Numbered from the stretch's first letter, positions 34,385 through 42,716 are shown. The stretch: 54,439 bases of DNA from CALHVX01 sp038757945 (GCA_038757945.1 JBCDGJ010000011.1:1-54439); one strand, 5' to 3'. Numbers and translations are program-made. The notes: a model not told the origin generated them from the letters alone.

Positions 34385-34810
34385 TCAGGCGCCGGACCGG
34401 ATGCGGACGGGCGAGAGTTGCAGCAGGACGGTGGCACCCGGCGCCTGCACCCAACTGTCGAGCTGCGCCTGCTTCGCGGGATCGGACAGGTCCCAGTATC
34501 GCGCTCCGAGGCGGCCGATCAGTTCTGCGACGCCGTCCTCCTGCACCGTCACCTGGCCATCGAAGGCGACCCAGGCTTCCGCTTCGTTGATGTGATTGGT
34601 AACGAGCACGGAAACGTTCGGGTCCTTCGAGATGCGTTTGACCTTCGGGCTGCCTGCGGCGGCAAACATGAGGACCTCCGAGCCCGTCCATTCGAACCAG
34701 ACCGGCACGCCAATCGGTGCGGCGGCCGCCCGGTTCATCATCAGAATGGCGAGGCGCGGCTCCCGAAGAAACGCATCCCGCGCCTGCGCGTCAGCAAATG
34801 GTGCTGGCAT
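34385..34810 (-). CDS. PPOX-family FMN/F420-binding split-barrel protein
   Basis: 141 residues, a pyridoxamine 5'-phosphate oxidase-like fold: LAILMMNRAAAAPIGVPVWFEWTGSEVLMFAAAGSPKVKRISKDPNVSVLV, then WVAFDGQVTVQEDGVAELIGRLGARY. The VPVWFEW and KVKRISKDPNVSVLV stretches resemble the actinobacterial Rv1155-like group, where F420 or FMN is the cofactor. Function is probably reduction of a small molecule; the substrate is unknown. It is the first gene of the PPOX-DUF385 unit and divergent from a TetR gene across a 78-base operator region. Confidence 0.75.
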   Translation of the reverse strand: MPAPFADAQARDAFLREPRLAILMMNRAAAAPIGVPVWFEWTGSEVLMFAAAGSPKVKRISKDPNVSVLVTNHINEAEAWVAFDGQVTVQEDGVAELIGRLGARYWDLSDPAKQAQLDSWVQAPGATVLLQLSPVRIRSGA

Positions 34811-34838
34811 AGCTCGGATCCCGTTGAGTGACCGTGGT

Positions 34839-34867
34839 ATTCTTAGGTCTTCGACCTAATATGTCAA
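34839..34867 (-). promoter_or_regulatory. promoter of PPOX-DUF385 with embedded TetR-type operator
   Basis: On the minus strand TTGACA (34867-34862, exact) and AAGAAT (34844-34839, 4/6) are 17 bases apart. The perfect inverted repeat TTAGGTC-TTC-GACCTAA (34843-34859) almost fills the spacer, the usual place for a repressor to block polymerase. A further GACCTA half-site lies at 34869-34874. The start of the divergent tetR gene is 15 bases beyond that. Confidence 0.7.
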
Positions 34868-34888
34868 TGACCTATAACCGAGGGCGGT

Positions 34889-35473
34889 ATGGCGACTTCT
34901 TCGCTCACAGCAAAAGGCTCATCAACGCGAAGCCGGATCCTCGCCGAGGCCCGAGGCCTGCTCGTAACCGGTGGTTATCAGAGGGTGGTCCTGCGGGCGG
35001 TGGCCGAGGCCTGCGGCATCAAGCTCGGCAACCTGCAGTATTACTTTCCGACCCTCGATGCGCTGCTGCTGGCGGTCATCGAGCTGGAAGGGCAGAAGGA
35101 TCTGGAGACCATTCGCCGCGCCGTTGACCAGCAGCAGGATCCGGTCTCCGCGCTGCGGGCTATTGCTGCTGAGCTGGTCACGCGCTGGCGCAGCGATTCT
35201 GGAGGGGTGTATGCCACGCTGAACCTGCTGTCGTTGCACCATCCGGACTATCGGGCGCTCTATAAGCGTATCTATGCTGATCACTATGGTGCTCTGGCGC
35301 AGGTTATCGCGGCAGCGGCGCCGGGCCTGCCGAAGACCGAGTATGACCAGCGGGCCCGGCTCATGACTGCACTGATCGATGGTGCCGCCTATCAGCAATC
35401 AGCGGGCCGAAAAGCGCAGTTTCTATCGCGGGTAGTCGAGACCGCCTGTGCGCTGGCGCTGGGTGATCGCTGA
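34889..35473 (+). CDS. TetR-family transcriptional regulator
   Basis: 194 residues. The N-terminal helix-turn-helix is typical: STRSRILAEARGLLVTGGYQRVVLRAVAEACGIKLGNLQYYFPTLDALL. The ligand domain contains LLSLHHPDYRALYKRIYADHYGALAQVI and ALIDGAAYQQSAGRKAQF. It is divergent from the PPOX-DUF385 genes and the palindrome at 34843-34859 lies between them, so it very probably represses that operon and perhaps itself. The inducer is unknown. Confidence 0.9.
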   Translation: MATSSLTAKGSSTRSRILAEARGLLVTGGYQRVVLRAVAEACGIKLGNLQYYFPTLDALLLAVIELEGQKDLETIRRAVDQQQDPVSALRAIAAELVTRWRSDSGGVYATLNLLSLHHPDYRALYKRIYADHYGALAQVIAAAAPGLPKTEYDQRARLMTALIDGAAYQQSAGRKAQFLSRVVETACALALGDR

Positions 35474-35530
35474 TCGGAGCAACCCCCGTGCCTGCCTGAT
35501 GCTGGCCGGCCGCGCCCCTTGGCGCTCGCG

Positions 35531-36331
35531 TCAGGCCCGCTGCTGCATCAGCGGCGATGCCGCGAAATCCACCCAGCCGGCGGCCAGGCCGGCGCTGTAG
35601 CCGCCGTCAACAGGAATGTCCACGCCGTTGAGCCACCCGCAATCGCCGGTCAGCAACAGATCGACGACGGCGGCAATGTCGTCGGCAGTCGCGGCCCGCC
35701 CGGTCTGCGCCTTGGTCCAGTCGCTCTGGGCCTTGCCCATGAGCGATTCGAACTGAGGGTAGAGCGGTGTTTCGATCGGCCCCGGGCTGACACAGTTGAC
35801 CGTGTAACCTTGCTTGATACCGTCCTGCGCGGCGCGCAGCGTGTGCGCGGTGACCAGACGCTTCGATAGCGTGTACGGGTCGCGCGCCAGCAGATCGCGA
35901 TGGGCCTCGCACCAGGCCAGCCCCTCTGCAAATGACGCGGTGTTTAACAGCGGTTGCAGCCGTTCGTACTTCGCCGGCCAGTCGCGCCCGGCGATGGAGG
36001 ACACGTTGACGATCCGCCCGCCGGAGGAGAACCGCGGCACCAGGAGCGCGGACAGGGCGCGCAGGCCGAGGAAATTGACGGCCAGCACCGTCTCCGGGGC
36101 GCTGGCTGCCGCGATGCCGGCAACGTTGGCCAGCGCGTCAATTGAGGGCGGTAGCGCTGCAAGGACCTGCTCGATCGAGCCCGGATCCGACAGATCGAGC
36201 GCCAGGAACTGATGAGCCTCATTGAGGTGCTCAGGTGCGTTCCGGTCGAGGACCCAGACCTCGTGTGCCGCGAGGCGCTGGACCAGCGCCCGTCCGAGCC
36301 CGGATGCGCCGCCGGTAACGATGATCTTCAT
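35531..36331 (-). CDS. short-chain dehydrogenase, 3-alpha-hydroxysteroid/coniferyl-alcohol dehydrogenase-like
   Basis: 266 residues. Cofactor loop TGGASGLGRALV, Asp in WVLDRN, NVAGIA in place of NNAG, catalytic Ser in VNVSSIAGRD, and YTLSKRL (Y-x3-K). The layout with a long insertion before the active site (ERLQPLLNTASFAEGLAWCEAHRDLLARDP) and the C-terminal VDGGYSAG resemble the small group that includes Comamonas 3-alpha-hydroxysteroid dehydrogenase and coniferyl alcohol dehydrogenase. It starts 24 bases after the P450 stop on the same strand, so it likely oxidises the alcohol made by the P450; this is inference. Confidence 0.82.
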   Translation of the reverse strand: MKIIVTGGASGLGRALVQRLAAHEVWVLDRNAPEHLNEAHQFLALDLSDPGSIEQVLAALPPSIDALANVAGIAAASAPETVLAVNFLGLRALSALLVPRFSSGGRIVNVSSIAGRDWPAKYERLQPLLNTASFAEGLAWCEAHRDLLARDPYTLSKRLVTAHTLRAAQDGIKQGYTVNCVSPGPIETPLYPQFESLMGKAQSDWTKAQTGRAATADDIAAVVDLLLTGDCGWLNGVDIPVDGGYSAGLAAGWVDFAASPLMQQRA

Positions 36332-36355
36332 GGTCAGCCTCCTCTTGTTCAGGTG

Positions 36356-37519
36356 TCAGGTCCGGGCGATCACCGGCATGGAAAGAAATCCCTGCACGAA
36401 GTTCGAACGCAGGCGCGTGGGCCGTTCGAGGAGCTCGAAGCCGTTGAACCGTTCCAGCATGCCTTCCCACATGAACTTGAGCTGCAGCCGCGCCAGGCGA
36501 AAGCCGATGCAGTGATGAATCCCTGATCCGAAGGACAGCAGGCGCGGCTCGGTGCGGTCCAGCACCAGCCGGTCGGGATCGGCAAATGCGCGCTCGTCCC
36601 GATTTCCCGAGACGTAGAACATCACCACCTTGTCGCCCTTGCGAATCGTCTTGCCGCCCAGCTCGTAGTCCTGCGTCGCCGTGCGCCGCTGGTGCACGAC
36701 CGGCGTCACGAAGCGCACGATCTCGTTCACCGCCGAGGGAATCAGCGCCGGGTTGGCGCGCAGCGTGTCGTAGAGATCCTGTTCGATCACTGCCTCCAGC
36801 CCGCCGGCGATACTGGTGCGCGTCGTATCGTTTGCGCCGACGACGAGCAGGCGCAGATGGCTGAGAAACAGCTTGTCGGCGATCGGTTCCGGGCTGTGAA
36901 TCAGGTGAGATACGAGATCCGGCTGCAGCTCCCCTTCCTCGGTGCGTTGGCGACGCAGGTTCAGGAAGTACTCGCTGAATGACGGGTGCTGGGCCGCCTC
37001 CTGTGGATCCGGCCGCCCCCCGCCAACAAACGCCACCTGGGCATTGGTCCAGTAGAGCATGTGGTAGCGGTCTGCCTCGGGGATGCCGAACAGGGTCGAC
37101 AGCATCTGCAGCGGCAGCTCGTTGGCGACCGTGGTGACCCAGTCGAAGGGCGTGTTCAGCGGCACCCGATCGAGAATCTGCGATACGCGCTCCCGCACCT
37201 CGTCCTCGAGCTGCGCCATGTTCTCGCGGCTGAACGCGGGCGTCACCGCGCCGCGGTGCAGTCGGTGCTCCGGCGGATCCATGTTGATGAAACTTGGATG
37301 GCTGTCGACCGGCACGTCGAAGATCGAGATGCCTCCGGCCGCGGAAGAAAACACGCCTGGATTCATGTCCACGGCGACGATGTCGTCGTAGCGCGTAACC
37401 GCCCAGTAGGGGCCGTACTGGCTTTCCTCACAGTAGTGGACCGGATCCGTGGCGCGCAGCTCGCGAAACAGCGGGTGGAACGTATGGGCTTCGTAGAGCC
37501 CCGGATCGGAAACGTCCAT
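36356..37519 (-). CDS. cytochrome P450
   Basis: 387 residues from ATG 37519 (GGAGGGG just upstream decides the start; the frame is open to 37567 through the operators). Soluble bacterial class I type: no membrane anchor. I-helix oxygen-binding motif VVGANDTTRTSIAGG, K-helix E-x2-R in NEIVRFVTPV, and heme loop LLSFGSGIHHCIGFRLARLQL with ligand Cys337. The DPPEHRLHRGAVTPAFSREN segment is normal for CYPs acting on terpenoids, steroids or fatty acids. No ferredoxin or reductase gene is adjacent, so redox partners must come from elsewhere. Expressed with the downstream SDR; a divergent TetR regulator and twin operators lie upstream. Confidence 0.94.
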   Translation of the reverse strand: MDVSDPGLYEAHTFHPLFRELRATDPVHYCEESQYGPYWAVTRYDDIVAVDMNPGVFSSAAGGISIFDVPVDSHPSFINMDPPEHRLHRGAVTPAFSRENMAQLEDEVRERVSQILDRVPLNTPFDWVTTVANELPLQMLSTLFGIPEADRYHMLYWTNAQVAFVGGGRPDPQEAAQHPSFSEYFLNLRRQRTEEGELQPDLVSHLIHSPEPIADKLFLSHLRLLVVGANDTTRTSIAGGLEAVIEQDLYDTLRANPALIPSAVNEIVRFVTPVVHQRRTATQDYELGGKTIRKGDKVVMFYVSGNRDERAFADPDRLVLDRTEPRLLSFGSGIHHCIGFRLARLQLKFMWEGMLERFNGFELLERPTRLRSNFVQGFLSMPVIART

Positions 37520-37541
37520 GACGCCCCTCCGAATAGTTAAA

Positions 37542-37578
37542 CAAACACTTGTTTGGTTATTAAACAAACGCTTGTTTG
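37542..37578. promoter_or_regulatory. twin operators between the P450 and TetR genes
   Basis: Two near-identical copies: CAAACACTTGTTTG (37542-37555, perfect 6-bp arms) and CAAACGCTTGTTTG (37565-37578), 23 bases apart centre to centre. Both are flanked on the left by TAAA or TTAAA. They lie in the 87-base gap between the P450 ATG (37519) and the tetR ATG (37607). Paired palindromes of this kind are usual TetR-family sites. Both operons are probably repressed by the adjacent regulator. Confidence 0.75.
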
Positions 37579-37606
37579 CTTAGTCAAGGGTGCCTATGCT
37601 CGGCCC

Positions 37607-38179
37607 ATGAAATCGCAGCGATCGAACAGCAGAAACGAAGCGCTGCTCAGGGCTTCCGCAGAGCTCTTTGCCAGCCAGGGCTTCAAGGCCACCAGCATGC
37701 GCGACATTGCTAAAGCGGTCGGCATGCTGCCGGGCTCCATCTACTATCACTTCAACTCCAAGGACGACCTGCTGCTCGCCATCTACGAGGCCGGGGTGGA
37801 ACAGATTACAACCACCTTTCAGTCCGCCATCGCGCGCGTGGAGGATCCCTGGGAGCGGCTGCAGGCCGGCATGTCCGCGCACATCCGGGCCATCACCGAA
37901 GAGAGTTCCTACACCAGGGTCATCTTCAAGGTGGAGCCGGACCAGGTGCCGCGTTATGAGCAGGAGCTGATCGCGCTCCGGGATCGGTTCGAGGCCCGCT
38001 TCAAAGCGCTGGTGGACGACCTGCCGCTCAAGCCCTGGGTCGACCGGCACCTGCTGCGGCTGATGGTTCTCGGCGCAGGCAACCATGCGCAGCTGTGGTT
38101 CTCGGCCGATGGCGGCTATACGGCCGATGAAATCGGTGCGCAGTTCTGTCGCTACGTGAAGAACGCCATCAACCGATAG
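37607..38179 (+). CDS. TetR-family transcriptional regulator of the P450 operon
   Basis: 190 residues from ATG 37607; the frame is open to 37553 but that part runs through the second operator. DNA-binding domain: RNEALLRASAELFASQGFKATSMRDIAKAVGMLPGSIYYHFNSKDDLLLAIYEAGVE. The C-terminal region resembles TetR_C of the AcrR/KstR2-like type (VDRHLLRLMVLGAGNHAQLWFSADGGYTADEIGAQF). Divergence from the P450-SDR genes with the twin palindromes in between makes it the likely local repressor. The inducer is unknown; KstR2-like relatives respond to steroid- or lipid-derived CoA thioesters, which is only a suggestion here. Confidence 0.9.
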   Translation: MKSQRSNSRNEALLRASAELFASQGFKATSMRDIAKAVGMLPGSIYYHFNSKDDLLLAIYEAGVEQITTTFQSAIARVEDPWERLQAGMSAHIRAITEESSYTRVIFKVEPDQVPRYEQELIALRDRFEARFKALVDDLPLKPWVDRHLLRLMVLGAGNHAQLWFSADGGYTADEIGAQFCRYVKNAINR

Positions 38180-38277
38180 CCCGTGTGCAGAGGGGTGTCC
38201 TGGGGACCCAACGGTTCGCGTCCATGGTCAACCTGGCAGCGTCGCTGGAACGACGTCAGCGCAGGCAAGGACGCTGC

Positions 38278-39027
38278 CTACTGAACGCCGGTCAGCAGCA
38301 GGTTGCCACCGCGAACGATACACACGGTGCCGATCCCGAGAATCACGACCCGGCTCACCCGCAGAAAGCTCGCCTGGCTGACCTTGTCGAGCAGGCGCGT
38401 TCCCACCCGGGTGCCGGCCACGGCTACCAGCGGCGCGAGCAGGAGTAACGCTACCGGTGGCCATTCGCTGGTGGAGACCAGCGCACCCCAGTACAGGAGC
38501 TTCAGCACGTGCCCGATGGTCTGCGTCAGCGCCTTGCTGGCGACCACCGCGTGGCGATCGAGTTTTGCGTTGAGATAGAACATATCGAGCAGCGCACCGG
38601 AAACACCGGCAAACAGTTGGGCTCCGGTGACCAGCACGCCGCAGAGTACGGCGGTCGGTTGGTGCGTGATGTCGAGGCCGGAGAGCCGGCGGCTGACGAG
38701 CGCAAGCCACGGCAGGCTGCCGAGCATAATCAGCACCCAGGCGGCAGAAGGCTGTACCGCTGCGACCAGGAACAGCCCAACGGCGAGGGCGGCGCCAAGG
38801 CAGTACGGCGGCAGGATCTGCCAGGCGATGTGCCGGCGCAGGAACCAGGCCCGCGAGCCGTTGGCCACGCCCTGCACGGCGCCGTGCAGCACCATGGTGG
38901 CCGGGACGGACAACACCAGCAGCAGCACGGCCATCAGAATCATGCCTCCAGCCATGCCCAGGACACCGGACAGGATGCTGGTGAGAAAGACGGTGCTGAA
39001 GACGACGGCGAACATGGCGCGCATCAT
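38278..39027 (-). CDS. TauE/SafE-family sulfite/anion exporter-like permease
   Basis: 249 residues with about eight membrane segments (MFAVVFSTVFLTSILSGVLGMAGGMILMAVLLLVLS, AVLCGVLVTGAQLFAGVSGALLD, VALLLLAPLVAVAGTRVG). The two-repeat TauE/SafE pattern with GxxGxAGG-like turns (SGVLGMAGGM and FAGVSGALLD) is present. The family moves sulfite, sulfoacetate or other organic acids across the inner membrane; the substrate here is not known. Divergent from a LysR gene 87 bases away, its probable regulator. Confidence 0.85.
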   Translation of the reverse strand: MMRAMFAVVFSTVFLTSILSGVLGMAGGMILMAVLLLVLSVPATMVLHGAVQGVANGSRAWFLRRHIAWQILPPYCLGAALAVGLFLVAAVQPSAAWVLIMLGSLPWLALVSRRLSGLDITHQPTAVLCGVLVTGAQLFAGVSGALLDMFYLNAKLDRHAVVASKALTQTIGHVLKLLYWGALVSTSEWPPVALLLLAPLVAVAGTRVGTRLLDKVSQASFLRVSRVVILGIGTVCIVRGGNLLLTGVQ

Positions 39028-39114
39028 GCGCCGGATCTAATGATGAAAATAGCGAATTAAAAGAATAGAATTGTGTCCTGAGTGGAATGATCAGGAAGCC
39101 ACCCCGGAGCAATC

Positions 39115-39969
39115 ATGCTGGAAAATCTGGAAACGCTGGTGGCGTTGTCAAAGACCGGCACCATGATGGCCACCAGCACCGAGCTCAAGATTTCGCAGTC
39201 TGCCGTCAGCAAGCGCATCTCGGCACTGGAGCGGTTCTATCAGCGTGATCTGATCGAGCGGCACGGGCGGCGGGTGGTGCTGACCCACCACGGGACCCGC
39301 CTGGTGGAACGCGTTGCGCCGCTGCTGTCCGAGCTCAAGGGCGTGTTTCTCGAGGACCAGGAGCTCTATCGCGGGCGCATCATTCTGGGCGTTTCGGAAG
39401 CAATTCTGGCGAGCTGGGGCCCGCGGCTCTTCGCCCGGGTACAGGCGGAAATGCCGGACGTCGAGTTTGATTTCCATGCCCAGCGCTCGCCGGTGGTGCT
39501 GGACCGCATCCGCAGTGGCGAGTACATGGCCGGGCTCTGTACCGGCAGCAGTAGTGCCGATACGGATCTGGTCAGCGAAGTCGTGCGGCTCGAGCCGATG
39601 GTCATCGTGCCGTCGGCGCTCAAGCCGCTCAGCTATACGATCGGTGATCGCCTTTCGGTCATTACCATCGAGTCCCGCTCCGGGGCCTGGCAGTCGATTG
39701 AAGATGATATGCGCCGCCTGCACCTCTCGCGCGTGACGTCACTGGAGTCGTTTTTCACCGTGGCGCAGATGGCCATTGCGGGCTTTGGCCACGGCCTGGT
39801 GCCCTATGGGGTTGCTACGACGCTCGGGGTACCGGCAGACGACCTGATTCCCCTCGATGCGGCGGGGCTGAATCGGCCCGTACGCTTCGTGGCGCGTAAA
39901 TCCATGTTCGCGCAACGGCTGATCCAGCGCTTCTACGGGCTGCTGTCGCAGTACGTCAATACGGTCTGA
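39115..39969 (+). CDS. LysR-family transcriptional regulator
   Basis: 284 residues. N-terminal winged helix-turn-helix LVALSKTGTMMATSTELKISQSAVSKRISALERFYQRDLIERHGRRVVLTHHG, followed by the LysR linker and a periplasmic-binding-protein-like effector domain (RGRIILGVSEAILASWGPRLFARVQ). Divergent from the TauE/SafE gene, with an AT-rich intergenic stretch (39039-39076) that could hold the T-N11-A site. The ligand is unknown. Confidence 0.92.
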   Translation: MLENLETLVALSKTGTMMATSTELKISQSAVSKRISALERFYQRDLIERHGRRVVLTHHGTRLVERVAPLLSELKGVFLEDQELYRGRIILGVSEAILASWGPRLFARVQAEMPDVEFDFHAQRSPVVLDRIRSGEYMAGLCTGSSSADTDLVSEVVRLEPMVIVPSALKPLSYTIGDRLSVITIESRSGAWQSIEDDMRRLHLSRVTSLESFFTVAQMAIAGFGHGLVPYGVATTLGVPADDLIPLDAAGLNRPVRFVARKSMFAQRLIQRFYGLLSQYVNTV

Positions 39970-40020
39970 GCGGCTGCGCCCTGTGTTGGCGTCGGTATCG
40001 GTGTCGAGGTCGGTGTCGCT

Positions 40021-40040
40021 GCTGCGGCGAATGCCGCAGC
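40021..40040. terminator. hairpin downstream of the lysR gene
   Basis: GCTGCGGC (40021-40028) and GCCGCAGC (40033-40040) form a perfect 8-bp GC-rich stem with a GAAT loop, 52 bases after the lysR stop and before the GST gene. There is no U-tract, so termination would be weak or Rho-assisted; an RNA-stability role is equally possible. Confidence 0.4.
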
Positions 40041-40104
40041 GGCGCGTCGTCCCTTCGTGCACCGTCGCGGTGTAAGCTCTCAGAGCCGAAGTGGGAGCTT
40101 ATCG

Positions 40105-41031
40105 ATGATCTACCTGCATCATTACGACGCGTCGCTGTTTTCCGAGAAGATCCGGGTTCTGCTCGGCTACCTGGACCTCGAATGGCACTCCGTCGAGATT
40201 TCGAGCGTCATGCCGCGACCGCTGCTGATGCCGCTGACCGGAGGCTACCGACGCACGCCGGTGTTGCAGATCGATGCCAACGTGTACTGCGACACGGCGA
40301 TCATTACCCGCGCGCTGATCCGACATGCCGAGGCGCAGGACCGCCTGTTGCACGACTTTGCGGCCACTCGCATCGCCGAATGGGCAGATACGCAGCTGTT
40401 CCGCGTTGCCGTTGCGCTCAACTTCCGGCCCGAGGCCCTCGGCGCGATGATGCAGAACCTGTCGTCGACCGATATCGAAACGTTTCAAAAGGACCGGGCC
40501 GAGCTCAGCAAGGGGGCCAGCATCGTCAGCTACAGCACGCCTGCGGCGTTCGGCTATCTGGCGGCGTATCTGGACGAACTGGAAGCAACGCTGACCGGGA
40601 GCAGTGCGGCCTATCTGTTCGGGTCCACGCCGTCGGTTGCGGATTTCTCGATCTACCACTGCCTGTGGTTCCTGCGGAACAACCCGGTCAATCGCGAGCT
40701 GCTCGCGAGCCATGGCGCAACGCTGGACTGGTACCGACGGATTGGCGAGTTTGGCCATGGCACCCGGCGTAATGCCAGCGCGGAAGCTGCGCTGGCGACC
40801 GCCCGGGAACACGAACCGGTGCTGCCGACGTTGATAGGCGAAATGCCCCAACACATCGAAGCGGGTCGGCAGGTCACGATCGCACCGGTAGATTACGGGC
40901 GCATACCGGTCGCCGGGCGGCTGGTTGCGGCGAACAGCGAAGAGCTCGTGCTGGAGCGTGAAACGCCAGAAACGGCGCGGGTGTTCACCCACTTCCCGAA
41001 CGCCGGCTTCGAGATCGGCGTCAGCGATTGA
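40105..41031 (+). CDS. glutathione S-transferase-family protein
   Basis: 308 residues from ATG 40105 (GGGAG nine bases upstream). The N-terminal thioredoxin-fold GST domain is at ~1-80: MIYLHHYDASLFSEKIRVLLGYLDLEWHSVEI and the cis-Pro loop RRTPVLQIDANVYCDTAIITRAL. The catalytic position holds Ser/Leu (ASLFSEK), not a clear Cys. The helical C-terminal domain runs to about 220, and a ~85-residue extension follows (HIEAGRQVTIAPVDYGRIPVAGRLVAANSEE), longer than standard GSTs (~210). Substrate and role are unknown; detoxification is plausible in this neighbourhood. Confidence 0.85.
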   Translation: MIYLHHYDASLFSEKIRVLLGYLDLEWHSVEISSVMPRPLLMPLTGGYRRTPVLQIDANVYCDTAIITRALIRHAEAQDRLLHDFAATRIAEWADTQLFRVAVALNFRPEALGAMMQNLSSTDIETFQKDRAELSKGASIVSYSTPAAFGYLAAYLDELEATLTGSSAAYLFGSTPSVADFSIYHCLWFLRNNPVNRELLASHGATLDWYRRIGEFGHGTRRNASAEAALATAREHEPVLPTLIGEMPQHIEAGRQVTIAPVDYGRIPVAGRLVAANSEELVLERETPETARVFTHFPNAGFEIGVSD

Positions 41032-41172
41032 GCTGCGCTGGTGGCTGCTCAGAGTCATGACCGCAAAGGGATGCTGCGGTCGTCACTGGTTGGCGCTCAG
41101 GTCGTGGAACTCGGCGTGGGCGGCTGAGCCTCGGGCCGGGACCCGACCCTTGACCCCGCAGCTGCGGGTCCG

Positions 41173-42480
41173 CTAGTTCATCAGCCGCAGCGGTTCGACC
41201 CGATGCTGGGGCGCGCACCAGTCCGCGAGGACCTGTACCCATGCAGGATCCGCGTTCAGACAGGGCACCATCGTCAGCGATTCGCCGCCGGCTTCAATGA
41301 ACGTCTCTTCGCCCTGGATGGCGATTTCCTCGAGCGTTTCCAGGTTATCGGCCACGAATGCGGGACAGGCTACCAGCAGTTTCTGTACGCCGCGCGTCGG
41401 CAGCTCTTTCAGGACCTGATCCGTGTAGGGCGTCAGCCAGGGTAAACGCCCGAGGCGTGACTGGAAGCTGGTCGTGACGCGCTCGTTCGGCAGCTCCAGC
41501 GCCGCCTGCAGCGCGCTCGATGTCGCGTAGACCTGATGGCGGTAGCAGGTGGCTTGGGCGGGCGAGGGCGTCTCACAGCAGTGTCCGGACTGCAGGCAAT
41601 GGCTGCCGGTTGGATCCGCTTTCGTCAGATGCCGTTCCGGCAGGCCGTGATAGCTCAGCAGCAGGTGATCCCAGTCCTCTGCAAGGTAGGGACGCACGCT
41701 GGCAGCAAGTGCATCGATGTACTGCGGATCGTTGTAGAACGGCGGCAGCACGGTGAGCCGAACGCCAGCGGGCAGCAGCGCTTCGACGGCTTCGATGCAG
41801 GTCGTGCGCGTAGATGCGGCGTGCTGCGGGTACAGGGCGACCAGCAGAATTTCGTCGACACCGGCGTCGCGCAGCTCGGCAACGGCGCTTGCCAGGCTCG
41901 GTTCCCCGTAGCGCATGCCCAGGGCGACGGGCATCTCGTCATCCAGGGAACTACCGAGCGCCTGCTTGAGGGCTTCGCTCTCGAGCAGCAGCGGCGAGCC
42001 TTCCGAGGTCCAGATGCTGGCGTAGGCTTCGGCGCTGTTCTTCGGGCGGAACGGCAGGATGAAACAGGAAACGATGAGCTTTCTGAGCAGCCAGGGTACG
42101 TCCAGCACATGGCGGTCCATCAGAAACTCGCCAAGGTAGCGGCGCACATCTGCGACGGCAGGGCTTGCCGGGGTGCCCAGGTTGGCAAGCAGTATCCCGC
42201 GCCGCTGGCCGGGTTCCGGCGCGACGGTCGCGATCGGAGCTGTCAGTGCGTGCCTGTTACCCGGATCCATGCTGCTCGTGGCGTCGCGCATCGGCGACGG
42301 CTTCGTCTCCTGTTGACCCGTCCGCTCCTGCACCGGGTCGGCTGCGATCGAAGCAGGCTCCGCCAGCCGCGGTTGCGACGTCGTTGCCTGCACGCTCGCG
42401 GCCTGGCCTGCGCCAGAAGGCAAGGTTCCCGCCTGTGGCGTCCCGCTGCGCGGAGTGCCAGAAGGTGCTGGTGAGCTCAT
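41173..42480 (-). CDS. hemH: ferrochelatase with N-terminal extension and internal Cys4 segment
   Basis: 435 residues, against ~320-370 for most bacterial enzymes. Inserts Fe2+ into protoporphyrin IX. Core begins near residue 93 (RRGILLANLGTPASP). Catalytic His278 in LLLSYHGLPERH and the conserved Glu in CPAFVADNLETLEEI are present. Cysteines 295, 301, 302 and 312 lie within 18 residues, as in the ferrochelatases (for example of Myxococcus xanthus) that bind a [2Fe-2S] cluster through one internal segment. The first ~90 residues are rich in Pro, Ser, Thr and Gln (SSPAPSGTPRSGTPQAG) and probably disordered. Later ATGs at 42291 or 42270 could be the true start and would remove most of this. Confidence 0.93.
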   Translation of the reverse strand: MSSPAPSGTPRSGTPQAGTLPSGAGQAASVQATTSQPRLAEPASIAADPVQERTGQQETKPSPMRDATSSMDPGNRHALTAPIATVAPEPGQRRGILLANLGTPASPAVADVRRYLGEFLMDRHVLDVPWLLRKLIVSCFILPFRPKNSAEAYASIWTSEGSPLLLESEALKQALGSSLDDEMPVALGMRYGEPSLASAVAELRDAGVDEILLVALYPQHAASTRTTCIEAVEALLPAGVRLTVLPPFYNDPQYIDALAASVRPYLAEDWDHLLLSYHGLPERHLTKADPTGSHCLQSGHCCETPSPAQATCYRHQVYATSSALQAALELPNERVTTSFQSRLGRLPWLTPYTDQVLKELPTRGVQKLLVACPAFVADNLETLEEIAIQGEETFIEAGGESLTMVPCLNADPAWVQVLADWCAPQHRVEPLRLMN

Positions 42481-42716
42481 TATCGTCTACCGGTCGCGAA
42501 CAGGTCTTTGAGTGAAGCACGGTTTCCGTGATCCGCAGGTCGTTCGCAGGCGGTCGCAACCCGCCGCGCCGCCTCGAGTTGCACCTTGCAATTCACAGGC
42601 CTGTCACCCGCTCGAGCCGCTGCTACGGTGCGGGTGGACAATCGGGTTTCCGTCAGCACCTTTTGCTAGTATCCCACCTCTTTCATGAACCGGTCGAACA
42701 CCGGCAGAGGTTGAAG

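Noticed and set aside
39988..40018. Short GTCGGTRTCG-like tandem repeat after lysR
   Set aside because: Too short and degenerate; consistent with low-complexity GC-rich drift.
41155..41168. Palindrome CCCGCAGCTGCGGG as a bidirectional terminator before the hemH stop
   Set aside because: The stem is compact, without T-runs on either side; not enough support to annotate.
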